A DNA stretch of 64,000 nucleotides from Povalibacter uvarum (GCF_014202975.1 NZ_JACHHZ010000004.1:1-64000); one strand, 5' to 3'. Shown: positions 18,505-27,865, numbered from the stretch's first letter. Notes: generated from the sequence alone by a model not told the origin. A program made the numbers and translations.

Positions 18505-18524
18505 ATCCCCGCTTTCGCGGGGAT
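18505..18524. terminator. Bidirectional hairpin, ATCCCCGC/GCGGGGAT repeat
   Basis: A perfect eight-base stem with a TTTC loop lies between the convergent MarR and DUF1993 gene ends. The sequence 'ggatccccgctttcgcggggatgac' type is a common dispersed palindrome in proteobacterial genomes. There is no strong T run on either side. Confidence 0.6.
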
Positions 18525-18530
18525 GACGGA

Positions 18531-19037
18531 TCAGACGCGGCCGAGATAATCCGCTTTGCCGATTTCCACGCCGGCGTGACGAAGCAGGTTGTAAGCCGTC
18601 GTCACGTGGAAGAAGAAATTCGGAATCGCCCAATGGCGCAGGAAGACGGCACCGGTGAATTTGAATTCCTGGCGTGGCGTCTTGATGGTGATTTCCCGTT
18701 CCTCCGATCCGTCGATCTGCGCCGGCTGCACCGACTTCAGGAAGTCGAGCGTTTTGTCGATCCGCGCGATCAGTTCCGGCAGCGTCGTTTCAGTGTCTTC
18801 GAACTTCGGCGGATCGATGCCCGCGAGGCGTGCGGCCGCACCTTTCGCCGCATCGGAGGCGATCTGGATCTGGCGCGAGAACGGCAGCATGTCGGGGAAC
18901 AGGCGGCTGCCCGCGAGGATGTTCGGATCGAATTTGCGCGCTTCGGCGTACGCCAGGCCCTTCTCCAGGATCGCCCGGAGGTTCTTCAATGTATGAATGA
19001 ACATCGGGACGGAAGCTTGGTACATCGACATGTTCAT
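18531..19037 (-). CDS. DUF1993 family protein
   Basis: A 168-residue soluble protein matching the DUF1993 family, a DinB-like four-helix bundle. It begins MSMYQASVPMFIHTLKNL and contains the family's conserved C-terminal histidines in RHWAIPNFFFHVTTAYNLLR. The function is unknown. Related DinB-like proteins bind metal and act as thiol transferases or isomerases. Confidence 0.85.
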   Translation of the reverse strand: MNMSMYQASVPMFIHTLKNLRAILEKGLAYAEARKFDPNILAGSRLFPDMLPFSRQIQIASDAAKGAAARLAGIDPPKFEDTETTLPELIARIDKTLDFLKSVQPAQIDGSEEREITIKTPRQEFKFTGAVFLRHWAIPNFFFHVTTAYNLLRHAGVEIGKADYLGRV

Positions 19038-19123
19038 GGGAGTCCGCTGTGTGGTTGTGGGGGGGCGGATTATAGAGCGCGACGCTTCGCGGGCAGGCTG
19101 GCCCGCGATGCGGCTTCAGACGC

Positions 19124-19702
19124 TCAGCGTGTCAGAACGGATGTTTCGGCTTCGCGCCCGAGCGCGACGAGGCGGATTTCGTTGCCGTGCGTTTCGACGA
19201 GCGTGACGGACGCGTGGTCGGGACGGAAGCAGATGACTTTGTCCGAACCGCGTGCCGCGGCTGCGACGACGTTGATAGCGATGAAATGGGTGTAGATGAC
19301 GCAATCCGAGTCGATCGCGGAAAGCGAATCGAGCAGCGATTGCCGCCATTCGAGGTAGTCGGGCGAACCAGGCGGCGAAGATGCCTGCAGTTGCGACCAC
19401 GTCCCCTGCATGCCCGTGGTCAGCCATTCGCGCTTTGCATTCGCATCCAGCGGCGGCGATGGAATTTCCGCGACGGGCGTGAACACACGCGCGGAGCGTT
19501 GCCACATCTGTTCGAGTGGCTGTGCCGTTTCGCGGCAGCGCCGCAACGGGCTCGACAGGATCGTCAGCGGCGCGAGCGATGCGGCCAGTTCGCTCGCCGT
19601 GGTACGCGATTGTTCGAGCCCCGCGGGATCGATCCCAGGATCAGGGTCCTGGCCCCAGGCCGCGGAGGGTCGGGCGTGCCGGACCAGATAAAGTTGTGGC
19701 AT
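19124..19702 (-). CDS. Histidine phosphatase family protein
   Basis: A 192-residue cytosolic phosphatase of the phosphoglycerate-mutase-like clade. The catalytic histidine is in LVRHARPS (RHA instead of the common RHG), followed by SSPLRRCRETA and a second histidine in CVIYTHFIAIN. There is no signal peptide. Substrates in this family range from sugar phosphates to nucleotides and proteins. A second, exported family member lies at 26167-26910. Confidence 0.85.
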   Translation of the reverse strand: MPQLYLVRHARPSAAWGQDPDPGIDPAGLEQSRTTASELAASLAPLTILSSPLRRCRETAQPLEQMWQRSARVFTPVAEIPSPPLDANAKREWLTTGMQGTWSQLQASSPPGSPDYLEWRQSLLDSLSAIDSDCVIYTHFIAINVVAAAARGSDKVICFRPDHASVTLVETHGNEIRLVALGREAETSVLTR

Positions 19703-19762
19703 GTGTTCCCGGCGCCGAAGCGCATTTCATCCCTGAACGATTTTCTTCTTCGTTCCGTTTGA

Positions 19763-20113
19763 CTACTTCGTGCTGCGAGGCGCAAAGACATCGACGGACA
19801 ACGTAACAGTGCGACTTTCGTTCGTTCCCAGTGCGCCCACGCCGATGACCTTGCGGGCGACTTCTTCGCCCCGGTCGTTACGGATCGAGACTACGACCGA
19901 ATACTCCCACGCCTCGGCGCTCTCCGGATTGCGGAAAGAGCCCTCGACCCGCAGCGCCGAGAACGTCGGTTGCGCCCGACGTTCGACGATCGCCTTCGGA
20001 TCGAATCGCAGGTGATGCTGGCATCCCGGGCAGATGGCGGCGCTCTCGAGGATCGTCGCCTTGCAGTGCGGACAGATCCTCGTCTTCCCGGGTGCCGCGA
20101 CGCGGCTATTCAT
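19763..20113 (-). CDS. Zinc-ribbon protein of unknown function
   Basis: A 116-residue small protein. An N-terminal zinc ribbon has CPHCKATILESAAICPGC (two CxxC pairs, about residues 14-31). A beta-rich C-terminal domain (about 50-112) resembles FxLyD-type modules. It lies 22 bases downstream of the bactofilin gene and is probably co-transcribed with it, so a role with the bactofilin scaffold is possible but unproven. Confidence 0.7.
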   Translation of the reverse strand: MNSRVAAPGKTRICPHCKATILESAAICPGCQHHLRFDPKAIVERRAQPTFSALRVEGSFRNPESAEAWEYSVVVSIRNDRGEEVARKVIGVGALGTNESRTVTLSVDVFAPRSTK

Positions 20114-20135
20114 GTTCGACTAGAGCGACTCGGCC

Positions 20136-20609
20136 TCAGGGCTTCTTGTCGTCCCAACCGAACTCGGCGCGGCCGCGCATCCGCGAACCCGCGGCCACGG
20201 TCAGCGAGCCGGCTTTCAGATCACCGTTCAGGACGCCGGTCTGCAACAGCTCGACGCGCGAGGCCGCATCGATGTTGCCTTCCAGTTCGCCGCCGACGAT
20301 GACCGTGTTCGCGCGCACGCCGCCAGTCAGGTGAGCGCCCTGTTCGATGGTGAGATTGCCCTGGACATGAACATCGCCCTTGAAGTTGCCGGCGATGCGA
20401 ACGTGACCGTTGCCTTCGATCTTGCCTTCGATCGTCAGGCCGGCGGCGATGACGGATTCCTTCCCGCCTGCGTCGCTGCGCGACTGCGGGGCGGGAGCGG
20501 GCTGAGAGACCGCAGCCAGCGTCGACACGGCTTTTTCAGGCTCTTTCGCTGCACTGGTCGGGTCCGGGCCGCTCTGCTCCCGGCCGTACTGATCTTTCCA
20601 CAACGCCAT
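20136..20609 (-). CDS. Bactofilin
   Basis: A 157-residue polymer-forming cytoskeletal protein. The start at ATG 20609 (MALWKDQYGREQ) has GAGGG seven bases upstream; a longer frame has no ribosome site. A disordered N-terminal 55 residues is followed by the DUF583 right-handed beta-helix (ITIEGKIEGNGHVRIAGNFK to the end, with a G-x-hydrophobic repeat). Bactofilins form membrane-associated filaments used for cell shape, stalks or polar positioning. Confidence 0.9.
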   Translation of the reverse strand: MALWKDQYGREQSGPDPTSAAKEPEKAVSTLAAVSQPAPAPQSRSDAGGKESVIAAGLTIEGKIEGNGHVRIAGNFKGDVHVQGNLTIEQGAHLTGGVRANTVIVGGELEGNIDAASRVELLQTGVLNGDLKAGSLTVAAGSRMRGRAEFGWDDKKP

Positions 20610-20854
20610 GACGAGACCCTCCTGTGCATGAACTCGATTGCGACCAGCGTTGGTCGCCAAATCGTAAATACACAGCGAGGTCTGGAGTGTCAAACTTCTC
20701 GACACTCACTGTCGGGAGAGAGCGACGAGCGCGCCAGGCGATGGAAGGGAAGCGAAGAGAGAAATCGGAGAGAGAAAAGCGGCTCGAAGAACTCGGTCGC
20801 CGCGTCCCGCAAGAACCAGCCGGTACGGCGGGTCCTCGCGGGCGAGTAGGTCGA

Positions 20855-20932
20855 TCAGCTATGGCTGTCGAGCGCAATCATCAGCGTCATGGCCGCGGTG
20901 CCAATCAAGAACGCCAAGTAGATGATTTCCAT
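20855..20932 (-). CDS. 25-residue single-helix membrane peptide
   Basis: A short frame begins MEIIYLAFLIGTAAMTLMIA and ends DSHS. It has a perfect AAGGAGG ribosome site four bases before the ATG and a strong promoter 38 bases upstream (20970-20997). The central 18 residues are hydrophobic, predicting one membrane helix with a polar C-terminus. It stands alone, not in an operon. Small single-helix proteins often bind and tune membrane complexes. I found no known family match by eye. Confidence 0.65.
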   Translation of the reverse strand: MEIIYLAFLIGTAAMTLMIALDSHS

Positions 20933-20969
20933 ATTTCCTCCTTTGTTGCTACGCGTCATTTTGCGATGC

Positions 20970-20997
20970 AACATAGCATTTATATCTGTTCTGTCAA
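20970..20997 (-). promoter_or_regulatory. Sigma-70-type promoter for the 25-residue peptide
   Basis: On the minus strand, TTGACA (20997-20992) and TATGTT (20975-20970) are separated by 16 bases. The -35 box is a perfect consensus match, unusual in this GC-rich window, and the surrounding 60 bases are AT-rich. Confidence 0.7.
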
Positions 20998-21202
20998 TTA
21001 CTTCTGTTGCGTATTGTTGCAGGGCGTCACAACTGGGTGACCGATCGGGGAAAGGCCCTGATCCCCCTCTCGGGGTCCGTTTCATCCGTATTTGCCACCG
21101 ACCGGCGGATGTCCGGCGGACGCGGCGTATATTCGGCAGCAAAACGCGGAACGCCTGTTCCAGCACGCAAAGACGGCATACGCAAAGAAGGGGGACGCCT
21201 CG

Positions 21203-21664
21203 ATGATCAAGCTGACGATCAATGGCACCGCGCACGACGTGGATGTCGCCGACGACACGCCGCTGCTCTGGGTGCTGCGAGACACGCTAGGCATGACGGG
21301 CACCAAGTACGGCTGCGGTATGGCGCTGTGCGGCGCGTGCACCGTGCATATCGATGGTGCTGCAACGCGCGCCTGCATCACCCCGGTGAGTGCAGTCGCC
21401 GGAAAGACTGTCACGACGATCGAAGGCCTGTCAGCGGATCGCAGTCATCCCGTGCAGAAGGCATGGATGGAGCTCGATGTGCCGCAGTGCGGCTACTGTC
21501 AGTCGGGCCAGATCATGTCCGCGGCGGCGCTGCTCGCGAAAACGCCGAAGCCCAGCGACGCCGACATCGACACAGCGATGGCGGGCAATATCTGCCGATG
21601 CGGCACGTATGTGCGCATCCGCAAGGCGATCCACCGCGCGGCTGAATTCGGCGGGGAGGGCTGA
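21203..21664 (+). CDS. 2Fe-2S subunit of a molybdenum hydroxylase (isoquinoline oxidoreductase type)
   Basis: A 153-residue small subunit. The N-terminal plant-type [2Fe-2S] site is CGMALCGAC (with a fourth cysteine following near residue 60), and the C-terminal second cluster is CGYCQSGQ plus CRCGTYVRI. It passes electrons from the molybdenum centre to an external acceptor. The start ATG 21203 follows a G-rich ribosome site. It lies two bases before its large subunit, with which it forms a two-subunit enzyme lacking a separate FAD subunit. Confidence 0.9.
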   Translation: MIKLTINGTAHDVDVADDTPLLWVLRDTLGMTGTKYGCGMALCGACTVHIDGAATRACITPVSAVAGKTVTTIEGLSADRSHPVQKAWMELDVPQCGYCQSGQIMSAAALLAKTPKPSDADIDTAMAGNICRCGTYVRIRKAIHRAAEFGGEG

Positions 21665-21666
21665 TC

Positions 21667-23853
21667 ATGCTCAATCCGCAAATCGATCCGCTCGGAGAGA
21701 GCCGCGATCAGAAGGGCACCGATGCCTCGCGTCGGAACTTCCTGAAGTCGATTGCCGCTGCATCCGGCGGCCTCGTCATCGCGATGTATTTGCCGGGCTG
21801 CAGCAAGACCGAGAACGCTGCGAAGAATGCAGGCCCCGCCAAGATCATCGAAGCCAATGCGTGGCTGCGTATCGGCACGGACGGCGCCATCACCGTGCTG
21901 TGCGATCGGTCGGAAATGGGACAGGGCGTCTACACGGCATTGCCGACCCTGATCGCTGAAGAGCTCGGCGTGAGTCCGGAAAGCATTCGCATCGAGTTCG
22001 CGCCGCCCGGCGCCGCGTACGTCAACAGTCTGCTCGGTGCGCAAGTCACCGGCGGCAGCACGAGCGTGCGTGACGCCTGGGAAAAGCTGCGAATGGCTGG
22101 TGCCGAAGCGCGCACGCGCTTGGCTACCGTTGCTGCAAGCAACTGGGGAGTCCCGGCGTCGCGATGCAGTGTCGCCGACGGATACGTCGTCTTCACCTCG
22201 CGCCGCGCTTCCTTCGGAGAACTCGCCGAGGCGGCAGCGGCACTGCCGAAGCCCGAGACGATCACGCCGATCGCGAAGGACCAGTATCGGTTCATCGGCA
22301 AGCCGCAGAAGCGGCTCGATACACCTTCCAAGGTCGATGGCTCAGCGCAGTTCGGTATCGACGTGCGACTGCCCGAGATGCTGTACGCGGCACTTGCCCA
22401 GGCTCCGGAGTTGGGCGCCACGGTCGAGAGCTTCGATGCCGAGAAAGCGAAGACCCTGCCCGGCGTGAAGCACGTCGTGCAGACGTCCGCGGGTGTCGCT
22501 GTCATCGCCGACTCCTGGTGGCAGGCGAAGACCGCCCGCGACGCCGTTGCGATCAAGTGGAAATCCGGACCCAACGCGAAGCTCAGCAACGCGGCTATCT
22601 ATGCGGGTCTCAAGACCGCCGCGGCGGGCCAGGGAAAGGAAGTTCGTAACGAAGGCGATGCGCAGATGGGGTTGCGCGGCGCCGTGAAGCGCGTCGACGC
22701 GGTGTACGAATTGCCGATGCTGGCTCACGCGACCCTCGAGCCGCAGAACTGCACAGTCGAGTTCAAGGACGGCAATTGCCATGTCTACGCGCCGACGCAG
22801 GTTCAGCAGTTGGCGCAAGCCGTCGCGGCTCAGACCGCGGGTTTGCCGCCAGAGAAAGTACTCGTGCATACGACTTTCCTTGGCGGCGGCTTCGGACGTC
22901 GTCTCGATGTGGACTTCATTCCGCCGGCTGTCGAATGCGCGAAGGCAGCGGGCAAGCCCGTCAAGCTGTTGTGGACGCGTGAAGACGACACGACGCACGA
23001 CAAATATCGGCCGCCCGCCCGCAACTCATGTTCGGCAGCCCTCGATTCGCAGGGTAATCTCACGACGTTCAAGCTGCAGCTCGTCGCACCGTCGATCACT
23101 TCGCGCTGGGCTCCCGCGGTGGTGAAGGACATCGTCGATCCTTTCGCCATCGAAGCGGCTCACAACTATCCGTACGCCGCGGCGAATGTGCGCGTCGATT
23201 ACGTCCAGCACGAGATCGGTATCGACGTCGGCTACTGGCGCTCGGTCAGCCACGCGCTGAACTGCTTCACAGTGGAAAGCTTCATGGATGAAGTCGCTGT
23301 TGCAGCAGGGAAGGATCCCTATCAGTTCCGGCATGACCTGCTGGAGAAGCAGCCGCGCTGGCAGGCAGTGCTCGACGCCACCGCGAAGAAGGCGCAGTGG
23401 GGTCGTGTCGCTGAAGGCCGCCATCAGGGCATCGCGCTGATGTCAGGCTACGACACTTACCTGGCGATGGTTGCCGAGGTCTCCATGGCCGGCAACAAGC
23501 TGCAGGTTCACAAGATCGTGTGCGCGATCGATTGCGGTCAGATGGTGAACCCGGACATCGTGCGCGCCCAGGCCGAAGGCAGCATCATCTTCGGACTGAC
23601 CGCGGCGCTCTACGACGACATCAACATTGCCGGCGGCAAGGTCGCCGAACAGAACTTCAACGACTACCGGTTGATGCGGATCAACGAGGTGCCTGCCGTC
23701 GAAGTCTATCTGCTCGAGAGTAACGAGAAGCCCGGCGGTATGGGTGAGCCGGTGGTTGCGCTCGTCGCGCCGGCGATCTGCAACGCAATCTACGCAGCGA
23801 ACAAGAAGCGTCTGCGTACCCTGCCGGTGGTGAAGCAGGGCATAGTCGTGTGA
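21667..23853 (+). CDS. Molybdopterin-binding large subunit (isoquinoline 1-oxidoreductase beta type)
   Basis: A 728-residue xanthine dehydrogenase-family catalytic subunit. An N-terminal twin-arginine-like motif (SRRNFLKS, about residues 20-27) is followed by a hydrophobic stretch ending YLPGC, so export by Tat as a folded, cofactor-loaded protein is likely. Family motifs include GQGVYTALPTLIAEELG, GGGFGRRLD and the C-terminal GMGEPVVALVAPAICNAI with the catalytic glutamate. Such IorAB-like enzymes oxidise aldehydes or N-heterocycles. No cofactor maturation gene (XdhC type) is adjacent. Confidence 0.9.
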   Translation: MLNPQIDPLGESRDQKGTDASRRNFLKSIAAASGGLVIAMYLPGCSKTENAAKNAGPAKIIEANAWLRIGTDGAITVLCDRSEMGQGVYTALPTLIAEELGVSPESIRIEFAPPGAAYVNSLLGAQVTGGSTSVRDAWEKLRMAGAEARTRLATVAASNWGVPASRCSVADGYVVFTSRRASFGELAEAAAALPKPETITPIAKDQYRFIGKPQKRLDTPSKVDGSAQFGIDVRLPEMLYAALAQAPELGATVESFDAEKAKTLPGVKHVVQTSAGVAVIADSWWQAKTARDAVAIKWKSGPNAKLSNAAIYAGLKTAAAGQGKEVRNEGDAQMGLRGAVKRVDAVYELPMLAHATLEPQNCTVEFKDGNCHVYAPTQVQQLAQAVAAQTAGLPPEKVLVHTTFLGGGFGRRLDVDFIPPAVECAKAAGKPVKLLWTREDDTTHDKYRPPARNSCSAALDSQGNLTTFKLQLVAPSITSRWAPAVVKDIVDPFAIEAAHNYPYAAANVRVDYVQHEIGIDVGYWRSVSHALNCFTVESFMDEVAVAAGKDPYQFRHDLLEKQPRWQAVLDATAKKAQWGRVAEGRHQGIALMSGYDTYLAMVAEVSMAGNKLQVHKIVCAIDCGQMVNPDIVRAQAEGSIIFGLTAALYDDINIAGGKVAEQNFNDYRLMRINEVPAVEVYLLESNEKPGGMGEPVVALVAPAICNAIYAANKKRLRTLPVVKQGIVV

Positions 23854-23857
23854 TGGG

Positions 23858-24037
23858 TCAGCAGCAGCGCTGGACTCCGCTCCACTTCCGCTGCTGTTCC
23901 TTCAGATAGAACGCGCGCCGCGTCAGCGGCGCGACGTTCGCATGCGCTTCGCGATGATGGGTGAGATAGCGCTCATACGCATTGTCTGTCGCGAGCTCGC
24001 GGACGAAATCCCAGAACGATCTGACGAGCGCGCTCAT
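23858..24037 (-). CDS. YbdD/YjiX family small protein
   Basis: A 59-residue protein (MSALVRSFWDFVRELATDNA...) matching the YbdD/YjiX family. It normally accompanies CstA/BtsT transporters and probably helps their function. It overlaps the cstA stop by four bases, so translation is coupled. The ending FYLKEQQRKWSGVQRCC carries the usual family C-terminus. Confidence 0.88.
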   Translation of the reverse strand: MSALVRSFWDFVRELATDNAYERYLTHHREAHANVAPLTRRAFYLKEQQRKWSGVQRCC

Positions 24038-26076
24038 GCGCGTGCCTCCGCGGGTGTAGCGGGCGCTTCCGAGGTCGGCAGCACGGGCAAGCCCAGCTTC
24101 ACGCGCCGTGCTACTCGCAACGTGTCGGCGATCACGATCCACAGGATCAGCGTCAGTACGATCGCGAGCACCGCATCCAGCCGCTGATTGAAGATGAGCT
24201 GCGGTGCGACGGCGGCTTGTTCAGGAGAGAGCGCGCCCGACGCAAGTTTGCCGGCGAGCGAATCCGCCGAGGCGAGGAAGCCGATGCGCGGATCGCTGGA
24301 GACGATCTTTTCCCACGTCGCCGTCGTCGTGATGATGGCGAGCCAGAGCAACGGCACGCCCGTCACCCACGCATATCGCATCTGGCCCTGCTTGATGAGG
24401 ATGCCGGTCGCGACACACAGCGCGATGCCGGCGAGCAGCTGATTCGCGATGCCGAACAGCGGCCAGAGAATGTTGATGCCGCCGTTCGGATCGACGACGC
24501 CGATGTAGAGGAAGTAGCCCCATCCGGCGACGACGAGGCCGCTGGACAGCAGGATCGACGGATAGGACGATGTCTCGCCGAGCCGCTTCGAGAAGTGACC
24601 GAGGACGTCCTGGACCATGAAGCGGCCGACGCGCGTGCCTGCATCGAGCGTCGTGAGGATGAACACGGCCTCGAACATGATCGCGAAGTGATACCAGAGC
24701 GCGAGCATGCTCTGCCCGAACGCGGACGAGAAGATGCTGGCCATGCCGACTGCGAGCGACGGCGCGCCGCCAGTGCGAGCGAACAGCGTCGACTCGCCCA
24801 TCTCGGCGGCGAGTGCATGCATCTGCTCGACGGTTACGGGGAATCCCCAGCTGCTGATCGTAGTGACAGCGGCTTCCGCCGTCGCGCCGACAACGCCGGG
24901 CGCGCTGTTGATCGCGAAGTAGACGCCGGGATCGAGCAGCGTGGCAGCGATCATCGCCATGATCGCCACGCAGGACTCGAGCATCATGCTGCCGTAGCCG
25001 ATCAGCCGGACATCGGTCTCGTTGCCGATCAGCTTCGGCGTCGTGCCGCTCGAGACGAGCGCATGGAAACCGGAGATCGCGCCGCACGCGACGGTGATGA
25101 ACACGAACGGGAAGAGCGAACCGCCGAAGATCGGACCCGTGCCGTCGATGAATTGAGTGACAGCCGGCATCTTCAGGTCGGGCCGCATCAGGATGACCGC
25201 GAATGCGAGCAGCAGGACGGTGCCCAGCTTGAGGAACGTCGAGAGATAGTCTCGGGGCGCAAGCAGCAGCCACACAGGCAGGACAGCGGCGATGAAGCCG
25301 TACCCGATGACGAATGCCGCGAGAGCCTTGCCGTCCAGATCGAAGTAGGCCCGCAGCGTCTCGTGTTCATTCAGCAGGCCGCCGCCCACCACTGCGGCGA
25401 GCAGCAGAGCGACGCCGATGACAGAGCCTTCGAGCACACGGCCTGGGCGGATGTTGCGCAGGTAGAGACCGACGAGGACCGCGATCGGAATCGTCGCGAA
25501 CACGGTGGAGGTGGCCCAGGGGCTGTGCTTCATCGCGTTGACGACGACGAGTCCGAGCACCGCGATCAGGATGACCATGATCACGAGCGTCCCGATGATC
25601 GCGGCGTAACCGCCGATCGGGCCGAGCTCGTCGCGCGCCATCTGGCCCAGACTGCGACCGTTGCGACGCGTGGACAGGAACAGGATCGTCATGTCCTGGA
25701 CGCAGCCGCCGAGCACGGCGCCGACGAGGATCCACAACGTGCCTGGGAGATAACCAAATTGCGCGGCCAGAGTCGGACCGATCAGAGGCCCGGGCCCCGC
25801 AATGGCCGCGAAGTGATGGCCGAACACGATCCAGCGATGCGTCGGGACGAAGTCGCGTCCGTTGTTGAGCCGGATCGCGGGAGTGGCGCGGTTCGCGTCC
25901 ACGCAGAGGACTTTCGCCGCGACCCATGCGCTGTAGAAGCGGTAGCCGATGGCGTAGACGCAGACCGCCGCGACCACGATCCACATCGCATTGATGGTCT
26001 CACCCCGATGCAGGGCAATGCCGCCGACGGCGAATGCGCCGATGAGCGCAACAGCGATCCAGAACAACTTGGCCAT
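24034..26076 (-). CDS. cstA: CstA family carbon-starvation/pyruvate transporter
   Basis: A 680-residue inner-membrane protein with about 16-18 helices. It shows CstA hallmarks: NGRDFVPTHRWIVFGHHFAA near residue 70 and GPLIGPTLAAQFGYLPG soon after. E. coli relatives import pyruvate or peptides under carbon limitation. The YbdD partner follows directly. The region upstream shows no obvious CRP-type site that I can support. Confidence 0.92.
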   Translation of the reverse strand: MAKLFWIAVALIGAFAVGGIALHRGETINAMWIVVAAVCVYAIGYRFYSAWVAAKVLCVDANRATPAIRLNNGRDFVPTHRWIVFGHHFAAIAGPGPLIGPTLAAQFGYLPGTLWILVGAVLGGCVQDMTILFLSTRRNGRSLGQMARDELGPIGGYAAIIGTLVIMVILIAVLGLVVVNAMKHSPWATSTVFATIPIAVLVGLYLRNIRPGRVLEGSVIGVALLLAAVVGGGLLNEHETLRAYFDLDGKALAAFVIGYGFIAAVLPVWLLLAPRDYLSTFLKLGTVLLLAFAVILMRPDLKMPAVTQFIDGTGPIFGGSLFPFVFITVACGAISGFHALVSSGTTPKLIGNETDVRLIGYGSMMLESCVAIMAMIAATLLDPGVYFAINSAPGVVGATAEAAVTTISSWGFPVTVEQMHALAAEMGESTLFARTGGAPSLAVGMASIFSSAFGQSMLALWYHFAIMFEAVFILTTLDAGTRVGRFMVQDVLGHFSKRLGETSSYPSILLSSGLVVAGWGYFLYIGVVDPNGGINILWPLFGIANQLLAGIALCVATGILIKQGQMRYAWVTGVPLLWLAIITTTATWEKIVSSDPRIGFLASADSLAGKLASGALSPEQAAVAPQLIFNQRLDAVLAIVLTLILWIVIADTLRVARRVKLGLPVLPTSEAPATPAEARA

Positions 26077-26166
26077 TCATCCCCCGTGTCCGGTGGAGCG
26101 TCAGTGGTCCTGCGCTCGCTTGAGAGGGATTGTACGGTGGAGTCGGCGGGCGGTCAGCCCGCGGCG

Positions 26167-26910
26167 TTATTCGCCGAACTCGCCGCTCGCGAGGCCGGCC
26201 CACTCGATGCAGAAGAGTTTGCCGTCGCGCAGCTCGGTCTTGATGATGCTGGTATTCGAGAGCGGGCGGCGCAGGGAAAGGTCCCCCGGCACGTTGGGGG
26301 CCAGGACGGGCACGAGCAATCCGAGCGTGGCGCCGTGCGAAACGACGACGACGACGCCGGTGTCATCGGCATGCCGGTTCATCAGTTCGCGCACGAAAGG
26401 CAGGAAGCGCCGCTGCACGTCGGCGAAGCTCTCGCCTTCGCCGATCCGGGCCGCGAGATCCTTGTCGATCACCCAGCGAGTCGCCAGGCCGCGATAGAGC
26501 TGGCGCCAGTCCGGTGAATCGAGCGGAATGCCGAGGTCGATCTCGGCGGCTTCAGGAGCGAGCTTGACGTTCAGTCCATGTTTGAACGCGAGTGCGTCCG
26601 CCGTCTGGATCGCGCGAATCCGGGTGCTGGTGTAGATCGTCGTGACCGGCACATTCGCCGTGGCTTCCGCGAGCGCGGTTGCCTGCAGTACGCCGGTTCG
26701 CGTGAGGGGGTAGGTCACGCCTTCGTCGCGCGCATCATGAGCGATCGTGTCGACGTTGAGCTCGCTCTCGGCGTGGCGAATGAACCAGATCTGGACCGGA
26801 CCATCCCCCGGTTCGGCGGCGATCGCAGGAGGCGCTGCGACCGACAGCAGGACTGTCGCTAGGTATCCGACGACGGTGCGGCGGGAAACGGACGGGCAGT
26901 CTGGGTTCAT
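26167..26910 (-). CDS. Exported histidine phosphatase
   Basis: A 247-residue phosphatase with a Tat-like or Sec signal peptide (SRRTVVGYLATVLLSVAAPP, cleavage near AIAA). The catalytic region is IWFIRHAESELN, with a second histidine in VVVVSHGATLG. Export separates it from the cytosolic homologue at 19124-19702. A GC-rich hairpin GCGGGC/GCCCGC (26146-26162) follows just after its stop and could end transcription before cstA. Confidence 0.82.
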   Translation of the reverse strand: MNPDCPSVSRRTVVGYLATVLLSVAAPPAIAAEPGDGPVQIWFIRHAESELNVDTIAHDARDEGVTYPLTRTGVLQATALAEATANVPVTTIYTSTRIRAIQTADALAFKHGLNVKLAPEAAEIDLGIPLDSPDWRQLYRGLATRWVIDKDLAARIGEGESFADVQRRFLPFVRELMNRHADDTGVVVVVSHGATLGLLVPVLAPNVPGDLSLRRPLSNTSIIKTELRDGKLFCIEWAGLASGEFGE

Positions 26911-26996
26911 TATTGGTCGATCACGCTCTTGCGCGGCCCCTTGTGAGGCTGCTGTTGTACCTCATCGCAAACTTTTGCGGAATATCGCGCGAAGCG

Positions 26997-27341
26997 TCAG
27001 TCCGCGGCGTACTCGCTGCAGACGGCGGGCTGAGCCTTCAAAACCGGGCCGAGCGCGACCGGCGTCCATGTCCCGCCCTTGCTGGTCTGCAACTGCGTGA
27101 CGACGATCAGCGCGAGCATCGTGTAGTTGTCGCGGGTGGGCTTGTCGAGCTTCACCATCCAGCACTTCTGGTCGTCGAGATGCATGCGGCCGCTGTGCCA
27201 GCCGCCTTCGATGGACGAGGCCTGCAGACGGACAGGCGTCCCCTGGCTCAGGGGTGCCACCGACACGGAGACCTGCGAAGCCATCAGGCCGGCGGCGCCG
27301 ACCAGGATCAGATTCTTGATGAACATCTTTGGATCGCCCAT
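26997..27341 (-). CDS. Small exported protein, unknown function
   Basis: A 114-residue protein I do not recognise. A hydrophobic signal-like stretch (about 6-24) is followed by a soluble part with three regions of conserved look: WHSGRMHLDDQKCWMVKLD, NYTMLALIVVTQLQ and LKAQPAVCSEYAAD. Two cysteines could form a disulfide. Its ATG overlaps the stop of the cytochrome c gene (TGATG), so the two are translationally coupled and probably work in the same periplasmic context. An alternative start is ATG 27326. Confidence 0.6.
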   Translation of the reverse strand: MGDPKMFIKNLILVGAAGLMASQVSVSVAPLSQGTPVRLQASSIEGGWHSGRMHLDDQKCWMVKLDKPTRDNYTMLALIVVTQLQTSKGGTWTPVALGPVLKAQPAVCSEYAAD

Positions 27342-27865
27342 CAGCCGGGAAACTTGACCACGGGCGTCGCGGAGACTTCGCCGGGCGGCAGGTAGGACGG
27401 AGCAGCTTCGCCGGCGGGGCCGAGCGAGCGGACGTAGTGATAGATCGCCAGGAGGTCCTGGTCGGTCATGTCACGGAGCGCGAACCAGGGCATCGGCGGA
27501 CGGGCCGGCTTGCGCGCCACGATCAGCCATTGTTCCGGCGTGAGCTGCTGCATGAACAGGCGCAGATTGATCGGATAGGTCGTGCCCCAGGCGCCCTGCC
27601 AGCCGATCGAGTCACCCACGAGCCAGTTGGTCTCGGGAACCGCGCCGCCCGACCCGGCATAGCCGGGCGTGTGGCAATCGTTGCAGCCGGCGGTGCGGGC
27701 GAGGTAACGCCCGCGCTCGACCACGACGGTTTCAATGACCTGGCGCGGCGTCTCGATGGCAGGCGCGGCCTGCTCATGGGAGCGGGACGCAGCCGCCGAG
27801 AACATCGCGGCACTCAGGCCGGTCAGGAGGATGGCGGCAGAGCCGCAGATGATTCGCTTCTTCAT
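27341..27865 (-). CDS. Class I cytochrome c, single haem
   Basis: A 174-residue periplasmic cytochrome. A signal peptide (about 1-26) precedes a CNDCH haem-binding motif (about 61-65), with likely axial methionine in PPMPWFALRDM. The sequence is like the small cytochromes that carry electrons to dehydrogenases or oxidases. It is the first gene of a two-gene unit with the small exported protein downstream. The electron partners are not visible. Confidence 0.85.
   Translation of the reverse strand: MKKRIICGSAAILLTGLSAAMFSAAASRSHEQAAPAIETPRQVIETVVVERGRYLARTAGCNDCHTPGYAGSGGAVPETNWLVGDSIGWQGAWGTTYPINLRLFMQQLTPEQWLIVARKPARPPMPWFALRDMTDQDLLAIYHYVRSLGPAGEAAPSYLPPGEVSATPVVKFPG

Noticed and set aside
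24217-26517. A 766-codon plus-strand frame opposite cstA
   Set aside because: It is rich in D, E, H and R, has no domain pattern, and lies wholly antisense to CstA and the exported phosphatase.
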